Positions 10,124 through 18,811 of a stretch of DNA of 29,910 nt are shown here, one piece after another. A program made the translations under genes and the position numbers. The notes under the pieces were generated by a model that was given only the letters and a program-made list of their open reading frames with translations, ran no database searches and was not told where the DNA came from. The stretch comes from a virus, in the IMG/VR virus record IMGVR_UViG_3300034374_010241, positions 1 through 29,910 of that record; one strand, 5' to 3'. Each line of letters opens with the position of its first letter. Within the stretch, counting starts at the first letter, position 1.

Positions 10124-10163
10124 TGCCTTTTAGTATAGGTCAGTCTAACAAAAAAAGTAACGA

Positions 10164-13100
10164 TTACATGAACGGAATAGGGTGAGGCCTATACCTATAT
10201 TTTAAACTCTGTAAGATGAGTTTTAGATTCTCTGCGTTGTCAGTGTATAGCTGAACAAAGAAATACTGACTCTGGAATCTCTCAAGTCTACCAGCGTCTG
10301 GTACAACATAACGCCACTGCCTTAGCAACCTTACAAGATCAGGATGACCAAGGTCAATTAACCCAGAGTCTTGGTGATCATTATAAATACGTATCTTATT
10401 GACAGTCTTGTCGGCCTGCTCTATACCAGCTGAATTGTAACACTCAGAGTTCCAGAAAAGGTTATCGAGAAACTTAACAACTCCGGTTGGCTCTGCAAGA
10501 ATTACAGTTACTGAAGATGGGTAGACTGTTCCAAACATTGACCCCTGGTCACCATCACCAAATCTATAAATCTCCCTGCCTCCAGCCTTAGGTAGTATTG
10601 CAAGTCCATGGTAGTCAATATGCATGCTTGGTTGACCATCTACAAAATGAGACCAGGCTTTCTTCGTGTGGTTGAATACAACACCTTCACCGGTAGTAGT
10701 TGATTCGTTAAAGAACAAAGAGGTTTCATTGGTCTCGCTGTTAAATACGCCAACAACACCAGACCCTAAGACAGGATTGGTTCCAAAGGTACCAAGGTTA
10801 TTAATGTAGCTATTGATACCCATAAGGTCTAGCTCAGCTCGATCTGTTCCTATAGACTGTACAGCCTTTCTTGCAGCATCATACCAAATAAATCCGTAAG
10901 GGCTGGACGCAATTCCACGAGTATGTTGGAGACCGCTTGTCCTTGATACGTAAGCAAACTTCTGAAGAACTTCACCAGTTCCCATAAATACAGCATTACC
11001 TGCAGTATCTGATTGTATTACCGATGGGTTGATTGCATACGCACCAAAACCATGTTCTTGCCAAATCCAAAGATCATCTTTTGGTCCGGTATGGATGGCT
11101 GTGATTTCCCCAAGACTGCCATCCAAGTATCCTACATTACCCTCGGCGTAATTAAGCCAAGAGTCAACAGACTCACCAGGAATTTTTGCATCGGAATACT
11201 TGACCTCATTGAACTTATCTGTAGTATCAATAACTGTCAAAGGCTCTGCAAAAAATACTCGGGCGTCGTGTTTTCTATCGTAGGCAGAATTATATAACTC
11301 TGAATCTGAAAAACCTATGGCTGGTTTTCTTGTAAAAGTACCTTCATAAATCCGCAAAGGTTCTGCAGCTTGGCTTTCACTATAGAATTGATAAAGGTCT
11401 CTAATGCCTGATTTGTCTGTAGTCTGTGGATCAGATGGATAGCTTCTTTGATAATGCTGTACAGCTGTAAAAGAATCACCGAAAGTGAGATCCTTGGTAA
11501 ATTCTAAAAGTGATGAATCAGGGTTATCAATATCAAAGTATCTACTTGAAACTACATACTGATTACGAGACCTATCTGCATAAGTCTGACCTCCATACTG
11601 ATTAGGTAAGTATCTTTTGTAATCAGTCATCATTAAAAAGCCATGTCGATTGCTTGTATAGTCTGACCAGTTTACTACTCTGTTACCTATCTGAGACTTT
11701 ATTGCAGCTCCTGTATGGCAAACAAGTACGTCGTTTGTAAAACTGTCTGCTTGTTTACCAGGAAATGTTGAATAAACATTTCTAGAACTAATACTAATTT
11801 GACCAGCACTCGGGCTTGAGGCAAATCCTTCGTGTACTATAATTCCAACAGCTGTCTCTTCAGCTTGAAAATTTAAAATGTTGCTGTTAGCTTCAATTAC
11901 AACATTACCATATTGTATATCGGCATTATTAATTAAAGGAGTAATTAAAGGCTCTAGTTGAAAATGAGTATTATTACCCGTTTGAATTTTTGGCGCAACA
12001 CCTACAGAACTAGTCCAATCAAAAACATCAGATGTGCCCGCCTCTCTCTTAAACACAGTAGTTGAGCCTACTGCTTGAGCATTGTTTATTTTAAAATAAC
12101 CGCTTGTAGGCGTACCTTCATCTAACTCGTTGGATCTAAATTCCAATATGGTGTCTTCCCATTCAGAATCATAAAGCCCTAACAAATCATAATGATTAAA
12201 AGCGGTTTGAGGAACACCGCTAACTGTTACATTATAAGGCTCTTGTACAAAATTAGGACCAATACCTTGAGTGTGCTCTCCAAACAAAGTCATGTATGGA
12301 GGTAGTGTTGTACTCAAACCATTATAAAACTTAGATTGTGAGGCACTAGTAGTTGATCGAGCCGCAATACCAAGAACGCCAGAAGCCATAATGGTTTTAT
12401 TGGCATTATTTCTAGCAACTTTTACAAACTGATAGCCAACAACACCCTGAGCTTTAAGTCCAGATACAGAATTACTTTTAAACTTTATTGAAAGAAAAAC
12501 CTCGTTAATGTAGTCATTGTTATTAGTTAGTGGATTTGCAGAAGCGTCTCCGATTCTGTAATCACAGATCCAACTAACAAAACTTCTTTGACCAAATGCA
12601 TTGTAAAAAACAACACCTAATCGATAGATTTCATCTCTTTTGAAACCTTGTAAATTAAAATGATCATTTCCAAAATACCTTTTACCAGAAGGTTCTCTTA
12701 CAAAACCATTTGTCTGACCACCAACAGAAGTTAAATAGTAGTCTGGATTAATAGAAGTACTTATCTCAGATATAATAACATTGGGACCCTCAGCACCTCT
12801 TATGCCATCTGTTCTATAAGAGTAAGTATCATAGTACGAAGTATCTTGACCAACATCTAATACCGAGTTAAGCTCATTAGCTGCTTGCTCTGCTCGAGTT
12901 GATTTGTTTATTGCATCGTGCTTTTCCGGAACAGAGTTCCAGTTGGTAGAAGATACATTTAAAGAAACTCCGTCTTTATCAAATATCTCAGCAAGGGTAC
13001 CAGAAGAATTGAATCGATACGCCCTTGTGTCAAAGTCTACAAGAAATCGATTTTCCTCAATACCCGCAGGAAACAATCGATTGTCTTTGGATGCAGCAGC

Positions 13101-14123
13101 ATTTGCTTTAAATGGTTCGGAGCCTAAAAGCAAATACTCAGTTAAACCTACTGAAGAAATAAAACTAGACCCGTCATCTATATAAGAGTACGTAGTTGTT
13201 GATAACTCATCTTCAATAATTAAAGTAATTACTGGAGCAGCTATCGCATCTGTATAATGAATTCTGTAAACACGAATTAAATCAAAATCGGGTCTTAGAT
13301 TACTAACACTTAATTCAAAACTAATCGCTACTTCTTCATTGTAAGCTACCCCATTGTCAACTTTAGTAATTGCAATCAGCGGTGACTCGGGAGATATCTG
13401 TGTCTCGGCACCGTTACGATTTACATAACTGTATGCCCAGCAAACAGAACCTGATTTAAAAGTACCTGTGCCATGTATTTTACGATCGATCTGAATGTTG
13501 TTGGGTGTTGCGTTTGGAGTAACATCCAAGAAGTCCAGCGGTTGATTTGCTAGGTCAGTACGACGTACATTGATGTGCCTCAGGTAATTCAGATCTCCCC
13601 ACCAATAAAGCTTTTCAACATCGGTGTTCTCATAGTTGTGCAGCATCTCAACAGGGTGTGCCTGTGAGATATTCATCGCATCAAAGTAGAGAAGTCTTAG
13701 AGTGCTGGTCACACGATTGTACTCCCAGATCGAACCCATGGATGTCGCAGTAGGAGTCTCACTTGTCTCAGCGGTTGCTATGACAAATACAGAATCCCTA
13801 CCAGCAACTCCACCAATAGGTTTAATATTAACAAATTGCTCTGGAGGAGCCGCACTAACTCTGGTTAGATGGTCGCCAGTTAAAACAATTGCACCAGCTA
13901 AACCACCAGTACCTACAATAAATTCGTCAAGACCTCCGCTTACTGTACAGTTTGGTATGGTAAAATCAAGGCTTGTACCAGAGATAGTTTCCATAGCACC
14001 GCTTGACTGATCTTTGTGTGCCATGTTGCGCATGTTACGCGCATCGTAGTACACATCTTTTGTGTGAAGCTCTTTCGAGATATCACGATCAAGCTTTCCG
14101 TATATCTTGGCACCTAGCTTCAT
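10164..14123 (-). CDS. Muzzle / tail stabilization protein, crAss-like
   Basis: 1319 residues, a typical size for the crAss-like muzzle (tail stabilization) protein, which forms the distal tail tube that closes the podovirus tail. The N-terminus (KIYGKLDRDI...YYDARNMRNMAHKDQSSGAMETISGTSL) fits the pattern D-ARN-R....G....I.GT typical of these proteins and of T7 gp12-like tubes. The body is beta-rich with Trp/Tyr/Gly blocks. Around residues 1070-1220 are segments (SSPYGFIWYDAARKAVQSIG, SLFFNE, VFNHTKKAWSHFVDGQPSMHI) that look like propeller-type repeats. The start overlaps the TGA of the upstream ring-type gene by one base (TGATG). No signal peptide or transmembrane helix. The function rests on family recollection plus context between ring-type and cargo-type genes. 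Confidence 0.65.
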   Translation of the reverse strand: MKLGAKIYGKLDRDISKELHTKDVYYDARNMRNMAHKDQSSGAMETISGTSLDFTIPNCTVSGGLDEFIVGTGGLAGAIVLTGDHLTRVSAAPPEQFVNIKPIGGVAGRDSVFVIATAETSETPTATSMGSIWEYNRVTSTLRLLYFDAMNISQAHPVEMLHNYENTDVEKLYWWGDLNYLRHINVRRTDLANQPLDFLDVTPNATPNNIQIDRKIHGTGTFKSGSVCWAYSYVNRNGAETQISPESPLIAITKVDNGVAYNEEVAISFELSVSNLRPDFDLIRVYRIHYTDAIAAPVITLIIEDELSTTTYSYIDDGSSFISSVGLTEYLLLGSEPFKANAAASKDNRLFPAGIEENRFLVDFDTRAYRFNSSGTLAEIFDKDGVSLNVSSTNWNSVPEKHDAINKSTRAEQAANELNSVLDVGQDTSYYDTYSYRTDGIRGAEGPNVIISEISTSINPDYYLTSVGGQTNGFVREPSGKRYFGNDHFNLQGFKRDEIYRLGVVFYNAFGQRSFVSWICDYRIGDASANPLTNNNDYINEVFLSIKFKSNSVSGLKAQGVVGYQFVKVARNNANKTIMASGVLGIAARSTTSASQSKFYNGLSTTLPPYMTLFGEHTQGIGPNFVQEPYNVTVSGVPQTAFNHYDLLGLYDSEWEDTILEFRSNELDEGTPTSGYFKINNAQAVGSTTVFKREAGTSDVFDWTSSVGVAPKIQTGNNTHFQLEPLITPLINNADIQYGNVVIEANSNILNFQAEETAVGIIVHEGFASSPSAGQISISSRNVYSTFPGKQADSFTNDVLVCHTGAAIKSQIGNRVVNWSDYTSNRHGFLMMTDYKRYLPNQYGGQTYADRSRNQYVVSSRYFDIDNPDSSLLEFTKDLTFGDSFTAVQHYQRSYPSDPQTTDKSGIRDLYQFYSESQAAEPLRIYEGTFTRKPAIGFSDSELYNSAYDRKHDARVFFAEPLTVIDTTDKFNEVKYSDAKIPGESVDSWLNYAEGNVGYLDGSLGEITAIHTGPKDDLWIWQEHGFGAYAINPSVIQSDTAGNAVFMGTGEVLQKFAYVSRTSGLQHTRGIASSPYGFIWYDAARKAVQSIGTDRAELDLMGINSYINNLGTFGTNPVLGSGVVGVFNSETNETSLFFNESTTTGEGVVFNHTKKAWSHFVDGQPSMHIDYHGLAILPKAGGREIYRFGDGDQGSMFGTVYPSSVTVILAEPTGVVKFLDNLFWNSECYNSAGIEQADKTVNKIRIYNDHQDSGLIDLGHPDLVRLLRQWRYVVPDAGRLERFQSQYFFVQLYTDNAENLKLILQSLKYRYRPHPIPFM

Positions 14124-14887
14124 CAGTGGATCCGTTCAGCCATGTCACGGCCCATAGATATGTAAGCAGTACGAAATTCGTTGTTGCCTCGTTTGGGGCG
14201 GGTGAATGTATTGACTATGCTGTGTACCATACCATCAGTAGGTGTATCAGCGTGACTCTGGGCACGACCTCTTGCAAAGATAGCTTGACCCTGAGTGTCT
14301 TTGTACACGGCTCTTGAAATCTCACCGGTACGGAACAAGAAGTAATCGATCTTTTCTTGGATGTGCCAGGTCAATGCGTCAAGCACTACACGATCAGCAG
14401 GAACCAAGAACTCTCCGTTCTCGTCACGGGGCCAAGCTAAGTAAGCCAGCATGATGTGACCATCCTTGTAGTCTGTGTAGATATAGCCTTGACGGATCTG
14501 ATACTGATCAGGAGTCATGCCTCGTTTGTTGGGCAGCTCTGTCTTCTGCAGATCTCCAAAGTTTACGTTACCAGAAAAGTTGACCTGATGTAATGCCGAC
14601 TGGGTTTCCCTCAGCTGCATCATGGTCTCAAGCTCAAATACGTGGAGTACCTCAACAATGTCGCAGGGTAGCTCTGCACGATAGTCTTGTACTGTAATTG
14701 GCTGAGGGCTACCTGTAACAGGGTTACCGTCAGTGACCACAGTAGTGAGCATCTCATACGGAGCAACAACAGACATCAGATCGGCAATCCATTCTGCAGC
14801 GTCAGCCTCGTTAATGTCGAGGTTGGCTTGCATCTTTAGCCTATCGAGTACTGATGAAATAGGTACGTATTTGCCGCTAAGTGCCAT
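14123..14887 (-). CDS. Ring/neck-type structural protein, crAss-like
   Basis: 254 residues. It opens MALSGKYVPISSVLDRLKMQ and then has INEADAAEWIADLMSVVAPYEML, a helix pattern I associate with the crAss-like ring proteins that connect portal to tail (adaptor-like, comparable in role to P22 gp4). A central LPCDIVEVLHV strand and a second strand-rich part (GYIYTDYKDGHIMLAYLAWPRDENG) precede the helical C-terminus (DALTWHIQEKIDYFLFRTG). It directly precedes the muzzle-like gene with a TGATG overlap, the expected place for a protein at the ring-muzzle junction. The exact ring position cannot be settled from sequence alone. Confidence 0.6.
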   Translation of the reverse strand: MALSGKYVPISSVLDRLKMQANLDINEADAAEWIADLMSVVAPYEMLTTVVTDGNPVTGSPQPITVQDYRAELPCDIVEVLHVFELETMMQLRETQSALHQVNFSGNVNFGDLQKTELPNKRGMTPDQYQIRQGYIYTDYKDGHIMLAYLAWPRDENGEFLVPADRVVLDALTWHIQEKIDYFLFRTGEISRAVYKDTQGQAIFARGRAQSHADTPTDGMVHSIVNTFTRPKRGNNEFRTAYISMGRDMAERIH

Positions 14888-14889
14888 GT

Positions 14890-15132
14890 CTAGGAATTAG
14901 GAAAGATTCCTGCCAAAGCCTGAAGAGTTTCGGGACCAAACGAATCACCGTCAGGTACCTTACCCTCCATAGGATTTTTCTTTGAGATGTACGTCTTAAC
15001 CTCAAAACCATTTTCCTCGCAGTAGCATTCTACATCAACAACGTAACCGTTCTCAACCTCTCTAACGCGAATGGTTTTATCCTTGCCTTCTTTAGACTTA
15101 TGGCTGTATGAATAAGATTCGTGTTTACTCAT
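14890..15132 (-). CDS. Small hypothetical protein, 80 aa
   Basis: Not recognised. I choose ATG at 15132 over an upstream TTG at 15138 because the upstream gene ends at 15135, leaving a tight TGATCATG junction. The peptide is hydrophilic, opening MSKHESYSYSHKSKEGKDK. A likely beta strand pair follows (RVREVENGYVVDVECYCEENGFEVKTY) with one CYC motif, then a short C-terminal helix. No membrane segment. It sits between two conserved tail-neck genes with two-base gaps on both sides, so it is surely co-translated with them; a virion or assembly role is possible but not shown. Ends in TAG. Confidence 0.6.
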   Translation of the reverse strand: MSKHESYSYSHKSKEGKDKTIRVREVENGYVVDVECYCEENGFEVKTYISKKNPMEGKVPDGDSFGPETLQALAGIFPNS

Positions 15133-15134
15133 GA

Positions 15135-15686
15135 TCAATTAATATCTCCAGTATTGTGCACTGACTCAAAGATAAAATAATTATCAATGACCCTCCTATC
15201 AGGATCTGTAAGAGCCTTGTACAAACTATAGCGAAACGGTTTACAAGTAGCAAACGCGTATTCCGATATTCCGCGTATAGACTTTTTGTTCTTGATCCAG
15301 GTAATTCTACACCGCCAACCTCCAGTATGCGGATTAGTAAAATACACCGGTGGTGCATTCGGATCTTCTCTGCGACGTGCGGCAGTCTTCCGTTGATTAA
15401 TAGGTAAGTTAAATGTACCGTCCTCGGCACGCTCGATCTTACGCTTGTATTTGTAGACCGCCATGGTACCAAGGTTATACGGTAGGTCCCACTCAAAGCC
15501 TTCTTCGATCATCATCTCTCTAAGGATACGATTGACCGTGTCGTTGAACTTGTTGAAGACCTTGCGCTTTACTGGCTTGTACTTACCACTTACCATGGTG
15601 CTGTAAGCATCATAGTATTCTGGCATTCCATTAAAGCCTTTATCCCTGGTTTTAGGATGCCCCGGTCCTCCGTGGAACTTGCTCAT
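15135..15686 (-). CDS. Conserved basic protein of the ring-gene cluster
   Basis: 183 residues, rich in Lys/Arg. After a disordered N-terminus (MSKFHGGPGHPKTRDKG) comes a helix (FNDTVNRILREMMIEEGFEW) followed by LPYNLGTMAVYKYKR and then a basic segment with RKTAARRRED. The combination of helix, 'DLPYNLGT-like' turn and basic strands resembles a small conserved protein that crAss-like phages encode between ring proteins; its function is unknown to me. Its first 35 bases overlap the end of the upstream gene in another frame, so translation is coupled. The basic surface would suit contact with packaged DNA or RNA, which is inference. Confidence 0.55.
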   Translation of the reverse strand: MSKFHGGPGHPKTRDKGFNGMPEYYDAYSTMVSGKYKPVKRKVFNKFNDTVNRILREMMIEEGFEWDLPYNLGTMAVYKYKRKIERAEDGTFNLPINQRKTAARRREDPNAPPVYFTNPHTGGWRCRITWIKNKKSIRGISEYAFATCKPFRYSLYKALTDPDRRVIDNYFIFESVHNTGDIN

Positions 15687-16398
15687 TGGATGACTTTGTG
15701 GATTTCTTAGCAGCTTTAGGTGTAGGTACCATAACTACATCAGCTTCAGCATCATTGACCCTATCTTCAGGCAACCTCTTAGAAAGCTTTTGTGCAACCA
15801 TTTGTATCACATAAGAATGATACTGGGCTTTCATCGGGTAGTCGTTACAGTCACCTACACATACGCCAGCATCAACCACGTCATCTGGGAACTCAAAGAT
15901 CGCAGTCATTGCCATGTCCTTCAACACAGAAAGAACTGGATTCTCATAACCATATACGTAGACATAGTTGTTGAGAATAAATGCGTTGATGCTATTGTTG
16001 ATGATCCGAGTACGATTGGTCAAATGCTTTACCCTGCCGTAATCCACAAGATTAAAGTCCTTACCTGTAATGTCCATTGGACCAATGTGACTTACAAGCT
16101 GACCCCTATGGGTGTAGATAATACTGCTTGGTAGCTGATTGGTACTGCGAAGAATCTTACATCCCACAGGTACATCAGAGCATGCAGAACGATCTACCAT
16201 ACTCATACCCAACTTGATGGTCTGAGTTAGATCAGTGTCATCGTATCGACCGCCCTTAGAATACAGCTGCTCAAGATATGTAGCACGTGCGTTTGCGTAC
16301 TCAAACATGATGAGTTCGTCAGGAATATACAAAGACCTGTCGTCGGTGTTTATACCGAGTATCTCACGAATGCTGTATAGTATCTTATCGCGATTCAT
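15652..16398 (-). CDS. Ring/neck-type structural protein, crAss-like
   Basis: 248 residues. The N-terminal helices (RDKILYSIREILGINTDDRSLYIPDELIMFEYANARATYLEQLYSKGGRYDDTDLTQ) follow the pattern I know from crAss-like ring proteins: a helix, 'DD', an acidic turn, then a long helix with A-R...L.Q. The middle is strand-rich (VGCKILRST, PSSIIYTHRG, FILNNYVYVYGYENP). The C-terminal 25 residues are Lys/Ser/Thr-rich and likely disordered. The start overlaps the TAA of the fibre gene by one base (TAATG) and the end overlaps the next gene by 35 bases. Probable part of the neck between portal and muzzle; exact ring number unresolved. Confidence 0.6.
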   Translation of the reverse strand: MNRDKILYSIREILGINTDDRSLYIPDELIMFEYANARATYLEQLYSKGGRYDDTDLTQTIKLGMSMVDRSACSDVPVGCKILRSTNQLPSSIIYTHRGQLVSHIGPMDITGKDFNLVDYGRVKHLTNRTRIINNSINAFILNNYVYVYGYENPVLSVLKDMAMTAIFEFPDDVVDAGVCVGDCNDYPMKAQYHSYVIQMVAQKLSKRLPEDRVNDAEADVVMVPTPKAAKKSTKSSNEQVPRRTGAS

Positions 16399-17696
16399 TA
16401 GATTTGATAATCTGCAAACTCTTGAATGAAGTATTTATTTAAGCCACTAGAGTAAACCATGCGGAAAAGATGATAACGACTAGTGTGAGCAGAAATATTT
16501 AAGTTAAGAGTGGTGTCTTCTGCACCACCCTGAACAAAAAACGATGGGGAACCTGTGGTAGATCCTATATTACAAGAAAACGTTGAGGCAGTTCCATTTT
16601 GGATAATAATCGTAAACTCATCACCATCCTCTACTACACTCTGATTAATCTCAATTGTAGTGTTTTCAGTTAACTGAGTACGAATTTTATAAGAACTAGA
16701 TGAAGGGTTCCAGCTAATAAGTCCTCCATTACTTTCAAGTTGTGAAATTCTTTTGTTTGTAGTCAAAGTACTTGTAGATGCATTGTAATTCAACAACCCA
16801 TCTGTAACATTCAAAGTACCTCCAGGATTAACAAACTCTCTTGCAAAATAATGCTGTGAACTAAACTCGCCTAAGTATGTAAGCCTAATTAAGTTTAGAC
16901 TGCTTGCAATATAAAATCCCTCAGTAACCGATATCGTACAAGATGTTCCTGTAATAGTAGGTTGTACCGTGTGCTGGTGCCAGATATATGCCGTAGCTCC
17001 TGCAATAGCTGAGCCTGGCTCAAGAGTTAAACTTGTTGTATTAGACGGAGCCGATGGATTGTAGTAAGTATTACCATGACCATTTGAAGTAAATTCAATA
17101 GTGGTTGAACTAAGGTTTACAGACCTTACTGCTGAAATATCCAGCTTATCGTTTAACAAACCATTGACCTGAGATTGGCTATACTTGTCAAGAGTGGGAA
17201 TATCTGCCTCTGTATGTTGATGACTTAATAGTGCAAATCTTGCATCTGCATCTGTTTTTTGGTAATACAGAGTATCATGATTATGACTACTTGCGGCTTT
17301 ACCAGCAAGAAGATCGTTAACCTCAGATTCTAGGTAATACCGATCATCGTGGTAGTGTGCAGGTGCTTTAAAAGGATAGAAGTTAAAACTCAATCCAGCA
17401 TAAGTAGAGTCAAATGGACCACCAGCCCCGGGATACGTGGCATTGGATGTAAGTAGATTTTCATCGTCATCTATGTTAGCATTACTGCCTGCTTCAGTTG
17501 TTGAGCACCAAACGTAATGCTGATTGGTATCTCCAACATAAACAATCATTCCGTTATACCAACCATAGTGCTCAAAATTATTGACTGCTGTGGTTAGTTC
17601 ATTAACGGTATCCCAAGTAAGACGATCGTCCAAAGGTTCCTGAGAACCAACTTTACGACCTGCAACAACAGCTAAAGAGTTTGTGTACTTTTTCAT
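16398..17696 (-). CDS. Tail fibre with repeated HxH metal-binding motifs
   Basis: 432 residues. The N-terminal 110 residues would be the virion-attachment part. From residue 113 the chain has HYH-DDRYYLESEVNDLL, HNH-DTLYYQKTDADARF and HQH-TEADI at residues 114-116, 138-140 and 159-161, and another HQH at 240-242. Such evenly spaced HxH sites line the trimer axis of fibres such as T4 gp37, where they bind iron. The remainder is Ser/Thr/Asn-rich beta structure, typical of a trimeric shaft and tip that touches the receptor. It is joined by TAATG overlaps to both neighbours. Fibre genes evolve fast, so the tip cannot be matched to a receptor. Confidence 0.75.
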   Translation of the reverse strand: MKKYTNSLAVVAGRKVGSQEPLDDRLTWDTVNELTTAVNNFEHYGWYNGMIVYVGDTNQHYVWCSTTEAGSNANIDDDENLLTSNATYPGAGGPFDSTYAGLSFNFYPFKAPAHYHDDRYYLESEVNDLLAGKAASSHNHDTLYYQKTDADARFALLSHQHTEADIPTLDKYSQSQVNGLLNDKLDISAVRSVNLSSTTIEFTSNGHGNTYYNPSAPSNTTSLTLEPGSAIAGATAYIWHQHTVQPTITGTSCTISVTEGFYIASSLNLIRLTYLGEFSSQHYFAREFVNPGGTLNVTDGLLNYNASTSTLTTNKRISQLESNGGLISWNPSSSSYKIRTQLTENTTIEINQSVVEDGDEFTIIIQNGTASTFSCNIGSTTGSPSFFVQGGAEDTTLNLNISAHTSRYHLFRMVYSSGLNKYFIQEFADYQI

Positions 17697-18319
17697 TAGA
17701 ACATTGAGTATGAGTATGTACCAGGGGTAATGATACGGTTAATCAAGTAGATATCCCAGGTAGTTATGCTTTCAAGCCCAGATATCGTCATAGAAACATT
17801 TGTAAATGTCTGAGTAATAGCAGTAAGCTCAGTTCCAGTAACATCTTTAACACCGGAAATAAGACCCGCAGCTACCATGAACACGTGACATGCAATCTGA
17901 CCATTTGCCGTATGAGCTATCTCAATTCCACCAGGTTCTACAGCTTTTGCTCGACCACCTGCAATCTGCGAGTAGTTATTTGCATTTGTAGTAACTATAT
18001 CAGTAACCAGGTCTGATGCAGTTGTAGGAATTGCTCTACTACTAAGACTATAATATCCAGCTCTATACATAGTTGCGTCATCTTCTATTGTTTGGACATC
18101 AAACTCATAAATGTCATCAATAGTAAACTGTCGAGAACAAGTTCTGAGAGGAATGTCCAACGCGGTATTACACAAATCATTTTGGGTCACGTTGTACTTT
18201 AACGCAAAGTCGCACATCTCAGCTTCATCGGATCGCTTTACCAGCCCGATGTTTGCTGCGTCTATTACTGCAAAGCCAGCATCTAACGCAGATTCTAAAA
18301 TGTCTTTACGCTCAGCCAT
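17696..18319 (-). CDS. Hypothetical virion-associated protein, 207 aa
   Basis: Not recognised. A helical N-terminus (MAERKDILESALDAGFAVIDAANIG) is followed by a region with four Cys (MCDFALKYN, DLCNTALD, RTCSRQF and later ACHVF) and a Thr/Ser/Ile-rich beta C-terminal half. It is first gene of the unit with the tail fibre, to which it is joined by a TAATG overlap, so it may be a fibre adaptor or attachment protein; that is inference. Its ATG lies four bases beyond a perfect TATATTTG -7 box, so the mRNA probably begins at or next to the start codon. Confidence 0.6.
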   Translation of the reverse strand: MAERKDILESALDAGFAVIDAANIGLVKRSDEAEMCDFALKYNVTQNDLCNTALDIPLRTCSRQFTIDDIYEFDVQTIEDDATMYRAGYYSLSSRAIPTTASDLVTDIVTTNANNYSQIAGGRAKAVEPGGIEIAHTANGQIACHVFMVAAGLISGVKDVTGTELTAITQTFTNVSMTISGLESITTWDIYLINRIITPGTYSYSMF

Positions 18320-18323
18320 ACGG

Positions 18324-18331
18324 CAAATATA
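18324..18331 (-). promoter_or_regulatory. Bacteroidota -7 box TATATTTG, near-leaderless, for the fibre unit
   Basis: A perfect match to TAnnTTTG on the minus strand, four bases (CCGT) before the ATG at 18319. With the usual few bases between box and transcript start, the message would have almost no leader. I see no convincing -33 TTG. Confidence 0.6.
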
Positions 18332-18363
18332 GCTAAAATGTAGAAGGAATCGCTGAGGATCAT

Positions 18364-18371
18364 TATATTAG
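18364..18371 (+). promoter_or_regulatory. Probable -7 box TATATTAG for the basic-protein cassette
   Basis: One mismatch to TAnnTTTG, four bases (CTAG) before the ATG at 18376. The geometry is the same as that of the divergent promoter on the other strand of this 56-base intergenic region. No clear -33 element. Confidence 0.45.
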
Positions 18372-18375
18372 CTAG

Positions 18376-18525
18376 ATGAAAAAGTCTCGCTCTAAGAAGA
18401 AGTCAGGAACTAAGAAAGACGCTTGCTATCAAAAAGTTAAGCGTACTTACAAAGTATTCCCTTCGGCTTATGCTAGCGGAGCTATTGCTAAGTGTAGAAA
18501 GAAACGTGCCGGTAAGAAAAAGTAA
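18376..18525 (+). CDS. Very small Lys/Arg-rich protein, 49 aa
   Basis: A 49-residue frame starting MKKSRSKKKSGTKKDACYQK and ending CRKKRAGKKK. Nearly half of the residues are Lys or Arg. The core DACYQKVKRTYKVFPSAYASGAIAKC, with two Cys 23 residues apart, matches a short motif I recall from many marine phages and large viruses (K-CY-KVK-RYKV-PSAYASGA--KCRK). The stop overlaps the ATG of the next gene by one base (TAATG). Likely a DNA- or RNA-binding peptide; whether it is packaged, condenses DNA or acts in the host cell is unknown. Confidence 0.75.
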   Translation: MKKSRSKKKSGTKKDACYQKVKRTYKVFPSAYASGAIAKCRKKRAGKKK

Positions 18526-18791
18526 TGGCTGTTAGGAAGACAAAGAAAGGTGCTGCTCTTAAACGTTGGTTCAAGGAAAAGTGGACAGACGAAAAAGGTA
18601 ATCCTTGTGGATCATCTAAAAACAAGGGTACCAAGAAATGCAGACCTTCTAAAAGAGTTTCTTCCAAAACGCCACGAACCTGGGGATCCATGTCAGCTTC
18701 TCAAAAAAGAAAAGCTGTTGCTGAAAAGAAACGTGTAGGTATGGGTCGTAGAACCAGCGCGATCAGAAAACGAAAAAAGTCTAAAAAGTAA
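18525..18791 (+). CDS. Basic protein resembling DUF5872-type phage proteins, 88 aa
   Basis: 88 residues, about a third Lys/Arg. After a basic start (MAVRKTKKGAALKRW) comes the core FKEKWTDEKGNPCGSSKNKGTKKCRPSKRVSSKTPRTWGSMS, then KRKAVAEKKRVGMGRRTSAIRKRKKSKK. The W-D--G-PCG----K--KCRP pattern followed by a 'K---V--K' helix is what I remember of DUF5872, a short domain found in marine phages and giant viruses; no search was run. The two Cys lie 11 residues apart. The start codon overlaps the stop of the 49-residue gene, so the two are translated together. Confidence 0.75.
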   Translation: MAVRKTKKGAALKRWFKEKWTDEKGNPCGSSKNKGTKKCRPSKRVSSKTPRTWGSMSASQKRKAVAEKKRVGMGRRTSAIRKRKKSKK

Positions 18792-18811
18792 ACCCAAAAA
18801 CCCAAAGTGTC

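Noticed and set aside
15133-15138. TTG start for the 80-residue protein
   Set aside because: ATG at 15132 is two bases after the upstream stop and is the normal arrangement here.
15125-15496. 123-codon minus-strand frame overlapping the basic ring-cluster gene
   Set aside because: It is a shifted frame inside the conserved 183-residue gene, with Ser/Arg/Leu-rich low-quality sequence and no initiation context.
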